From JACKGS01 sp964448015 (lineage in GTDB: Bacteria > Patescibacteriota > Saccharimonadia > Saccharimonadales > UBA7683), in assembly GCA_964448015.1 (NCBI GenBank), contig CAYUUV010000014.1, positions 1-24,015 on the forward strand: a stretch of 24,015 nucleotides of DNA. The letters are read 5' to 3'. The position numbers and the translations under genes were made by a program. Position 1 is the first letter of the stretch, and the number at the start of each line of letters is the position of its first letter. The notes beneath the pieces are model-generated. The model was not told the DNA's origin. It did not search any database and worked only from the letters and a program-made list of their open reading frames with translations. Positions 18,564 to 24,015 of the stretch are shown here, piece by piece.

Positions 18564-19612
18564 AAAGTCAGGTATCCTCCCAGCACGGCAAGTAGCAGCC
18601 CCAGCACACCGAAGACCTGCCCGAGAATCCAAAACCGCATCGTAACCTTTGTTTCCGGCCATCCTTTTGCTTCAAAGTGGTGATGAATCGGTGCGGAAAT
18701 CAGCAGCTTACGGCCGCGTATTTTTTTAGAAAGTATCTGCAGCGCTGATGAGGCAACCTCGACCACAAATACAAAGCCAATCACTGGAATGAGCAAAGTT
18801 GCATCAAGCATAATAGCCACTACCGCAAGACTGGTTCCAAACGCGAAGCTACCAACATCACCCATGAAGAATCGGGCCGGAAAAATGTTAAACCACAAAT
18901 AACTGAGCAGCACACCTACCAGCGTCAGACAGAAACCGGCAATACCAAAGTTTCCCTGTAAAAATGCGATTAAACCAAATGAGGCAAAAGCGGTCACCAG
19001 CAGCCCGCCCGCTAACCCGTCAAGGCCATCGGTAATGTTCACGGCATTGGCGGTTGCAATAATAACGAATATCAAAAAGAGGAATAACAGCGGCGCAGAC
19101 ATCAGTAGTGTTCCGCTAAACGGAATATGTATACCACTGTACCCCACTCGAAAGACAAACCAGAAACTGAGAGCTGCCGCAATACACAGTGTCAGTAATA
19201 ATTTAATTCGATAATTTAAACCTGCTGTGCCCTTACCGCTCCCGCGTAAGTTAATAATGTCATCTAGTAACCCAACAAAGCCAGCACCCAGCGCGGCCGC
19301 AAGCGGTAACCAAGTCTGACCGCGGTCAAGGTTCCATGCAACTGTCACAATACTGAGCGCCGTCAGCCCAATCACCCCCGCCATGGTCGGAATATGCCGC
19401 TGATGCTTCTGGGCATGCATTTTTTGATAAATTGCCGCTTTTTCACCGCTGACCGAATCAGTACGGGGTCGCTTCCACCACTGATACTTGTAAGCAAACT
19501 TGGTATATAACGGCGTCAAAAACATGGCAAACAAAAACCCTAAGAAGCCTAGAATCAGTACCGGCTGAAGGTTGTCGATAACGAGTTGTGCGGTAATGGG
19601 TACTTGTTGCAT
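18560..19612 (-). CDS. mraY: MraY, phospho-MurNAc-pentapeptide transferase
   Basis: MraY joins UDP-MurNAc-pentapeptide to undecaprenyl phosphate, making lipid I. The start is set at ATG 19612, with AAAGGA a few bases upstream and 8 bp after the ftsI stop; an in-frame ATG at 19657 would lie inside ftsI. The 350-residue polytopic protein shows 'KHQRHIPTMAGVI', LLDDI, the hallmark NITDGLDGLAGG, FMGDVGS, and PIHHHFE. These include the catalytic aspartates and the histidine motif. The stop codon overlaps the ftsW start (ATGA). All family signatures are intact. An unusually complete set of motifs in such a reduced genome implies that the cell builds its own peptidoglycan. Confidence 0.96.
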   Translation of the reverse strand: MQQVPITAQLVIDNLQPVLILGFLGFLFAMFLTPLYTKFAYKYQWWKRPRTDSVSGEKAAIYQKMHAQKHQRHIPTMAGVIGLTALSIVTVAWNLDRGQTWLPLAAALGAGFVGLLDDIINLRGSGKGTAGLNYRIKLLLTLCIAAALSFWFVFRVGYSGIHIPFSGTLLMSAPLLFLFLIFVIIATANAVNITDGLDGLAGGLLVTAFASFGLIAFLQGNFGIAGFCLTLVGVLLSYLWFNIFPARFFMGDVGSFAFGTSLAVVAIMLDATLLIPVIGFVFVVEVASSALQILSKKIRGRKLLISAPIHHHFEAKGWPETKVTMRFWILGQVFGVLGLLLAVLGGYLTL

Positions 19613-19620
19613 ATATTCCT

Positions 19621-21423
19621 TTATAGAGGTTTTATGTTGTAATAATCTATCAACCAATTGCTGATGTCGCCAAAAATAGGTGCGGCCGCGGCACTACCTG
19701 AAAAGCCAGCGAGCTTTGAATCATCAACTCGTACCATTATGACATATCTTGGCTTTTCATCGCCACCAAACCCGATATAACTACCGACTGTATTGGTGTC
19801 AATATACTTGCCGGTGGCGCTATCAATAATTTGCGAGGTACCACTTTTACCCCCGACGTTATATCCGGGTCGCATATAGCCTGCTACTGCGGCCGACTCT
19901 CTGGCCGCCACACGCGTCATTTCAATAATTTGTTCAGATGTCGCTGGTGAAACAACTTGTGTTCGCTCCGGCTTTGGAGCCGCAGACTGCACCTGATCGC
20001 CGTCTTTCACCACCCCTTCTACCACATGCGGTTTGTAATAATTACCGCCATTGATAACACTGGAGAAGGCTGCTGCTGTTTGTACCATTGTTACGCCGAG
20101 CCCTTGCCCGAACGTCATATTGGAATAACGTACATTATTCCCCTGCACCGTATGCGGCCCGTATACACTACCTGTGCCCTCCCCGGCCTGTTCAATACCC
20201 GTCAGCGACCCAAAACCGTAGTGATTGGTGAAATAATCATATAGCTTCTCTCTCGACTGAACATTAATTGAGCCGCCGCCAAGTTGTGAAAGAATATGTA
20301 CAACCCCAGTATTAAGTGAGAATTTCAAGACGTCGGTCATGCTTCTTGTACCGTTGACACTTTGTTCAACATTAGAAATTTTTGTATCATCAACCTGAAC
20401 GTGCCCGGCATTATGAAAGGTTGAATTTTTATTGACCACTCCTTCGTTCACACCGGCAGCCATAGTAAGAACCTTTACAACCGAGCCCGCTTCGTACTGA
20501 TCGCTCACTACCCGATTTTGAAATTTTTCGTAAGCATCATCACCCACGGCAAAATACTGCGCCGGATCATAGGTTGGTACATTAGCCATTGCCTTCACTG
20601 CACCAGTTTGGGGATCCATAACAATCACACTACCCTTGGTTGCCCGACTGCGCTGCAAGCCATTCTGTAAAGCCTCTTCTGCCTTGGCTTGAATATTACG
20701 GTCGATTGTCATCAGAAGATCCTCGCCGTCTTTTGGTTGAATCGCAATATTTGAAGCATCATCAAGACTTAAAGGTACCCCGCTCACATCCGTGATAGCT
20801 TTGAGTGAGCCTTCAGTACCACTTAAACGCTGATCTAGTGCACTTTCTACGCCATACTGGCCATGACCCTCATCGTTCACAAAGCCGAGCACCTGTGCCG
20901 CCAGTTGGCCTTCAGGATACACGCGCTGCGGAACCGGTGTTACATTCACCCCGTGTAGATACTTTTTGTCAGCAAATAGTTGGTTGACCTGCTCTTTACT
21001 GAGTCGCTTGGCAAGCACAACGTATGCAGTATTTGGTGTTTTTAAAAGCTTCATCACATCGGCTCGATTACTATGAAGCAGCGCCGAAACCTTGTTGGCA
21101 ACAATATCAAAGTGCTTCACCTCTTTTGGATCTGCATACAAGGTATAAACCGTGGTGTTTAACACGGCTGGTACAATTTCATCACTATCGCGAAAATAAA
21201 GACTGCCCCTCTCGGCTGGTATCACAAACTTTTTCTGATGTTCAGCAATAGCCAGTGCGTTGTAGTGGCTATGCCGCACGACTTGCAGGTAAAAGAGACG
21301 CGCAACCAAAACGATACCGATACCAAAAATAAGAAACTGCAAACTCGTCGCCCTGGTTAACTTGCGACGATGGGACTGAGTAGCTGTGTGAGAATACGTG
21401 TTTCTGGTACGCCTGGAATGCAT
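19621..21423 (-). CDS. ftsI: FtsI/PBP2-type class B penicillin-binding protein
   Basis: This is a septal transpeptidase that cross-links peptidoglycan made by FtsW. The 600-residue protein has a basic cytoplasmic tail, one membrane helix (28-47), a PBP dimer domain ('VIPAERGSLYFRDSDEIVPA'), and a transpeptidase domain with the three active-site motifs: SVVK (S314, K317), SLN (369-371) and KSG (526-528). Typical surrounding sequence 'PTYDPAQYF' and 'YGFGSLTGIEQAGE' supports FtsI/SpoVD-like membership. AGAAGGA lies 4 bases ahead of the ATG. It is placed between the ftsL-like gene and mraY, as in many division clusters, but the usual murE, murF and murD neighbours are absent. Confidence 0.93.
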   Translation of the reverse strand: MHSRRTRNTYSHTATQSHRRKLTRATSLQFLIFGIGIVLVARLFYLQVVRHSHYNALAIAEHQKKFVIPAERGSLYFRDSDEIVPAVLNTTVYTLYADPKEVKHFDIVANKVSALLHSNRADVMKLLKTPNTAYVVLAKRLSKEQVNQLFADKKYLHGVNVTPVPQRVYPEGQLAAQVLGFVNDEGHGQYGVESALDQRLSGTEGSLKAITDVSGVPLSLDDASNIAIQPKDGEDLLMTIDRNIQAKAEEALQNGLQRSRATKGSVIVMDPQTGAVKAMANVPTYDPAQYFAVGDDAYEKFQNRVVSDQYEAGSVVKVLTMAAGVNEGVVNKNSTFHNAGHVQVDDTKISNVEQSVNGTRSMTDVLKFSLNTGVVHILSQLGGGSINVQSREKLYDYFTNHYGFGSLTGIEQAGEGTGSVYGPHTVQGNNVRYSNMTFGQGLGVTMVQTAAAFSSVINGGNYYKPHVVEGVVKDGDQVQSAAPKPERTQVVSPATSEQIIEMTRVAARESAAVAGYMRPGYNVGGKSGTSQIIDSATGKYIDTNTVGSYIGFGGDEKPRYVIMVRVDDSKLAGFSGSAAAAPIFGDISNWLIDYYNIKPL

Positions 21424-21492
21424 AGTTCCTTCTATTATACGATGCTGCTTGTTATTTTGCGCTTATAAACAACCCGTCAGCACTAGATTATG

Positions 21493-21846
21493 TTATCGTA
21501 TGGTTTGCACTTGGCTAGGGTTCGTTAGGTTCTGTGCAACAGTACTGTTTTTCACTGTTTCAAGAGATCCCAGCCGCGCCGCTTCAACTTTCAACTGCTG
21601 TTGTTCAGAAATCAATGAAGTCTTCTTGCTTTCCAGTTCATTAATTGGATAGGTATACGCGTTTGTCTTGTTAATCTGAGCTAGGTACATTAAACCCATA
21701 ACGCAGAGCAACATTACAACCAATACCGTGTGTGCCACAGGACCAAAATGCTTTCCTTCAAAATTATGTCGAACCGTATTTTGATTACGGCGCCATGAAG
21801 CATTTGTTTGTGTCCGTGAAAGCATAAATGTGGTGGAATATGCCAT
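21493..21846 (-). CDS. ftsL: FtsL/DivIC-like division protein
   Basis: The 117-residue protein has the small bitopic layout of FtsL: a cytoplasmic N-terminus (1-36), a membrane helix 'VAHTVLVVMLLCVMGLMYLA' (about 37-56), then a short extracytoplasmic coiled coil ('INELESKKTSLISEQQQLKV' ...) and a C-terminal tail. FtsL partners FtsB/DivIC and FtsQ and activates FtsWI. AAGG lies 8 bases upstream of the ATG. Primary sequence is too variable for certainty, so the call rests on topology and its place between rsmH and ftsI. DivIC-like identity is the alternative. Confidence 0.75.
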   Translation of the reverse strand: MAYSTTFMLSRTQTNASWRRNQNTVRHNFEGKHFGPVAHTVLVVMLLCVMGLMYLAQINKTNAYTYPINELESKKTSLISEQQQLKVEAARLGSLETVKNSTVAQNLTNPSQVQTIR

Positions 21847-21994
21847 GAGTATTACCTTATTTTTTATCTTTGTTTTTATTTTTGTAGTCCCGAACAGAAG
21901 AACCCCCGCATTTTATAATGGGATATCTGCTTGAGAACACTATGTGATTCTTATACGGAGGTACGAGAACATCATTGCTAGTATTTCGTGAGAA

Positions 21995-22019
21995 GGGTGT
22001 CCCGATCTACGAGACACCC
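21995..22019 (-). other. hairpin behind the 19-codon ORF
   Basis: GGGTGTC (21995-22001) and GACACCC (22013-22019) form a 7-bp hairpin in the rsmH-ftsL spacer. There is no T tract on either side, so I do not call it a terminator. It lies 11 nt past the stop of the tiny ORF. The rest of the spacer (21847-21994) holds no clear signal. Confidence 0.45.
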
Positions 22020-22029
22020 CAATAAAGTT

Positions 22030-22089
22030 TTAGGTCACACGGACTTTAACTTTATACGCACGGGAGCTGGTTCGTACCTGAATTGGCAT
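22030..22089 (-). CDS. 19-residue basic small protein between rsmH and ftsL
   Basis: ATG at 22089 is preceded at 7 bases by AAAGGGG (22097-22103), the best Shine-Dalgarno in this part of the cluster. The product is MPIQVRTSSRAYKVKVRVT, ending in TAA at 22030. It starts 17 bp after the rsmH stop and is followed by a hairpin. The basic, beta-like sequence suggests RNA binding or a ribosome-associated peptide, or the ORF could be a leader peptide controlling ftsL. Nothing in the sequence decides. It is too short for confident calling, but the ribosome binding site and its place in the operon favour translation. Confidence 0.45.
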   Translation of the reverse strand: MPIQVRTSSRAYKVKVRVT

Positions 22090-22106
22090 TTTTGAGCCCC
22101 TTTCTT

Positions 22107-23003
22107 TTATGTGTTTATTTTAATAACAGCTCGAAGCTTTGCGCTCCGGGCTCGCCGGTTTAAAACATCTTCATCTGCGCCGCTGATTGGTTTTTTGGTT
22201 AACAGCTGCAGCCGGGCCTCGAAACCCTTTTGCACTTCTTCAGCAAATGCTCGTTTAACCATGCGATCTTCCAGGCTATGAAAGCTGATAATTGCCGCCC
22301 TTCCTCCGTTTGTCAATAAATCTGGAAGAAGATCGAGCACAACTTCAAGCTGCCGAAGCTCGTCATTAACCGCAATGCGCAGTGCTTGAAAAGTACGAGT
22401 CGCTGGGTGTGTTTTACCCCTGCGACCATAGATTCCCTCAACAAGTGATGCAAGCTCAAGCGTTGTATAGAATGGACGAGTTTGTATAATCGTCTCTACT
22501 ATCGCCTTTGCCCGTGGTTCTTCGCCGTACCGTTGCAAAATTTTGATCAGCTCATCTTTCGATGACTGATTGAGAATATTCGCAGCCGTTAGTTCTTGGC
22601 GTTGATCCATGCGCATATCGAGTGGTGCTTCAGTTTGAAAACTAAATCCCCGCTCTGCATTGTCAAGGTGTGGTGACGACACCCCTAGATCAATCAGAAT
22701 CATATCAAACTGCTCACCTTCATCATGCAGCATCTGTGCGGCACTCGCAAAATCTTTATGGATAATTCGAGCACTACTCAGATCTGAAGATTGGAGTGCA
22801 GCAATTGCATTTTCATCTCGATCGACTAGTGTCATTTCTGACGTATCACCCAAATTCGAAAGTACTTTTGAAGCATGGCCGCCATAACCTGCTGTCAAAT
22901 CAAGATATGATTCGCCCAAATTGGGTGCAAGTAGTGCAAGCGTCGCTTCAAGAAGCACGGGAACATGGGAGTTGTTGTGGTGGTGTGATTCTTTTACCAA
23001 CAT
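22107..23003 (-). CDS. rsmH: RsmH (MraW), 16S rRNA m4C1402 N4-methyltransferase
   Basis: RsmH methylates N4 of C1402 in the decoding centre of 16S rRNA using S-adenosylmethionine. The 298-residue protein shows HVPVLLEATLALL at the N-terminus, the SAM-binding LDLTAGYGGHA, the acidic LVDRDENAI, 'FDMILIDLGVSSPHLDNAERG', PLDMRMD, 'ATRTFQALRIAVNDELRQLE' and 'ISFHSLEDRMVKRAF', all family hallmarks. It normally follows mraZ closely; here a 484-bp spacer with repeats and a candidate structured RNA separates them. A short hairpin, CTTCAAG/CTTGAAG (around 23005-23022), covers the region just upstream of the ATG and may mask its weak ribosome binding site. Confidence 0.96.
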   Translation of the reverse strand: MLVKESHHHNNSHVPVLLEATLALLAPNLGESYLDLTAGYGGHASKVLSNLGDTSEMTLVDRDENAIAALQSSDLSSARIIHKDFASAAQMLHDEGEQFDMILIDLGVSSPHLDNAERGFSFQTEAPLDMRMDQRQELTAANILNQSSKDELIKILQRYGEEPRAKAIVETIIQTRPFYTTLELASLVEGIYGRRGKTHPATRTFQALRIAVNDELRQLEVVLDLLPDLLTNGGRAAIISFHSLEDRMVKRAFAEEVQKGFEARLQLLTKKPISGADEDVLNRRARSAKLRAVIKINT

Positions 23004-23026
23004 ACTTCAAGAATACTTGAAGGAAA

Positions 23027-23155
23027 TCCTAAATGCTAATTTCTAAATACTAAACAAATTACAAATTCTAAAGCCAAATGTTTAAAACACTTCGTATTTT
23101 GATCATTTGAGATTGTTTAGAGTTTAGTTTTTGTTATTTAGAGTTTCCACTTTAG
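23027..23155. repeat. AT-rich heptad-periodic inverted repeat upstream of rsmH
   Basis: The left half reads as 7-base units (TCCTAAA, TGCTAAT, TTCTAAA, TACTAAA, CAAATTA, CAAATTC ...). The right half carries units such as TTTAGAG, TTTAGTT and TTTAGAG, which are roughly the reverse complement, so the whole forms an imperfect palindrome. Confidence 0.5.
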
Positions 23156-23164
23156 TGGTGTTGG

Positions 23165-23443
23165 TTCGAGGTCACCTAACTAGTAGCCAGCTGTTTGTTT
23201 TTGTAATCTTCTAAAAAGATCGTTGTTTTTGTTTTTGTTTGCCCATAATTTACAAGTGAAATTATGAGAAGTTTGCTAAATACTTTTTATTGGTAAATCC
23301 GAGAATTACTACAATGTATTTAGCGAGAGAGACTTATGTGTGAGGTGGAGTTTTTGGGAGGTTTTTTAAAACCGAAGGTACAAAGATCAATTTAATGTGC
23401 GATCTTTATGTACACTGCCAGCTACCAGATAGTTGACCTCGAA
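23165..23443 (-). ncRNA. 279-nt candidate structured RNA between mraZ and rsmH
   Basis: The ends (23165-23192 and 23415-23443) form a helix of about 25 pairs when read on the - strand, with a few mismatches. Three pairs that differ from Watson-Crick are G-U on the - strand and would be A-C mismatches on the + strand, which points to - strand RNA. Inside are GCTAAATAC/GTATTTAGC (23275-23283/23316-23324), CATAATTT/AAATTATG (23244-23251/23259-23266), GTACAAAGATC with GATCTTTATGTAC (23378-23388/23401-23413), GGTTT/AAACC (23360-23373) and ATCTT/AAGAT (23206-23220). It could be a leader-type RNA of the rsmH operon, an independent RNA, or a MITE. I match no known family. Confidence 0.55.
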
Positions 23444-23487
23444 AGGTTGATACGTTCGCTCAATTGTTAAGGTACCTGCTATGGGTA

Positions 23488-23862
23488 TTACAGCTCAGCC
23501 GATTCGGTTGCCACTAAGCGCCAGTACTGACCGGCTCTTACTGCTGTTATATCTTTGGCAATCTTTGCATATTCCAGCAAATGATTTTCCAGCGTGAACC
23601 TGCCCTGCTTAAGATCTAGACTGCTCTCGATCTTGCCCATCCGAAGTCGAACGTTCTTGTCGGCAATTGCCTCATCAAGAATATCGCCTCGTAGAGCCGG
23701 TTCTACTGTTTGATCCCACACATCTTTTGGATATAGATGTAAGTAGGAGCCAAATCCACGTGTTACCACTACCCCGCTGGCAAACTCTGCTCGAAGTTCC
23801 GCCGGTATTGTTAACCTGCGCTTGTCGTCAAGCTTGCGTTGAAAGTAGTCTACTGTGGCCAT
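23488..23862 (-). CDS. mraZ: MraZ, division/cell-wall cluster transcriptional regulator
   Basis: MraZ is an AbrB/SpoVT-fold DNA-binding protein that binds repeated TGGG-type boxes ahead of its own operon. This 124-residue protein has the two expected half-domains: 'LDDKRRLTIPAELRAEFASG' near the N-terminus and 'LDLKQGRFTLENHLLEYAKI' in the second half, with VVTRGFGSYLHLYP between. It is slightly shorter than the E. coli protein. It is the first gene of the - strand cluster. Four boxes lie upstream, two of them between the -35 and -10 elements, so autoregulation is expected. No Shine-Dalgarno is evident before ATG 23862. Confidence 0.93.
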   Translation of the reverse strand: MATVDYFQRKLDDKRRLTIPAELRAEFASGVVVTRGFGSYLHLYPKDVWDQTVEPALRGDILDEAIADKNVRLRMGKIESSLDLKQGRFTLENHLLEYAKIAKDITAVRAGQYWRLVATESAEL

Positions 23863-23904
23863 AGTTTTTTAAATGTTTGTTTGTGGTTTATTCCACTGAT
23901 ACTC

Positions 23905-23968
23905 ATCATACTACCCACAACTACCCACATGCAAGCCTTTTTTTGCATGAAATTACCCATTTTACCCA
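23905..23968 (-). promoter_or_regulatory. mraZ promoter with MraZ boxes
   Basis: On the - strand, TTGCAT (23929-23934), 18-bp spacer, TATGAT (23905-23910). TGGGT repeats lie on the - strand at 23913-23917 and 23923-23927 (10-bp period, inside the spacer) and at 23955-23959 and 23964-23968 (9-bp period, upstream). Period and sequence match the box arrays bound by MraZ. A CATGCAA/TTGCATG palindrome lies between the two pairs. Confidence 0.75.
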
Positions 23969-23987
23969 CCAAAAATCAAAATACCTG

Positions 23988-24015
23988 CACTTATCCACAG
24001 TTTGGTGGATAAGTG
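23988..24015. promoter_or_regulatory. inverted DnaA-box-like palindrome at the right edge
   Basis: CACTTATCCAC (23988-23998) and GTGGATAAGTG (24005-24015) are perfect inverted repeats. TTATCCACA (23991-23999) equals the DnaA box consensus, and the opposite arm reads TTATCCACC. It could bind DnaA, or be a hairpin belonging to the next gene to the right. Confidence 0.45.

Overview
The window looks like a chromosomal segment of a Candidatus Saccharibacteria (TM7) or closely related Patescibacteria genome. The evidence is the style of its proteins: a DprA without the N-terminal SAM-like domain, a sigma region 4 plus HARE-type protein, a VirD4/TraD-like ATPase with a basic tail, a type IV pilin-like protein, and a condensed division/cell-wall cluster without murC-F. 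UGA is used as a stop, so the code is the standard bacterial one. One 10-base N gap lies at 13235-13244.

Layout. The left half is read on the + strand: dprA (372-1229), an unknown gene (1381), a pilin-like gene (2566), a GC-rich small gene with a hammerhead ribozyme (3160-3806), an unknown P-loop gene (4148), topA (5121-7493), a large structured non-coding RNA (about 7644-8352), two small basic GC-rich ORFs (8539-8936), a sigma4/HARE gene (9255) and a VirD4/TraD-like ATPase (10581-13136). Another GC-rich small gene lies at 13759-14154, followed by about 1 kb without a convincing gene. The right half is read on the - strand and is the division/cell-wall cluster in the order mraZ, rsmH, a 19-codon ORF, ftsL-like, ftsI-like, mraY, ftsW, murG, ftsQ/divIB-like. 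Several junctions there overlap or nearly touch, as expected for a co-transcribed, translationally coupled operon. The MraZ-box region upstream of mraZ suggests autoregulation.

The most unusual part is a set of GC-rich islands between the housekeeping genes. Three of them share one architecture: an extended -10 promoter, a small ORF of unknown family, and 5' and 3' untranslated segments complementary to each other across the gene (9 bp plus extensions at 3261/3707, 13 bp at 8503/9052, 15 bp at 13706/14213). Each carries a further structured RNA element at its 3' side: a complete type III hammerhead ribozyme (3710-3773), a four-way-junction RNA (8950-9027), or a hairpin-interrupted helix with a strong terminal hairpin (14177-14282). 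A fourth island is a roughly 710-nt multi-hairpin RNA with its own promoter and terminator, reminiscent in scale and ornateness of the GOLLD/ROOL class; I could not confirm membership. A separate 279-nt element with a closing helix lies between mraZ and rsmH, and its G-U pairs make sense only if it is transcribed on the - strand.

Intergenic space also carries palindromic repeats with TGTCATC ends, a dispersed hairpin repeat, and short heptanucleotide-periodic repeats that often start at or right after stop codons, with one copy inside topA. All structure statements come from reading complementarity by eye; no folding, homology search or covariation test was run.
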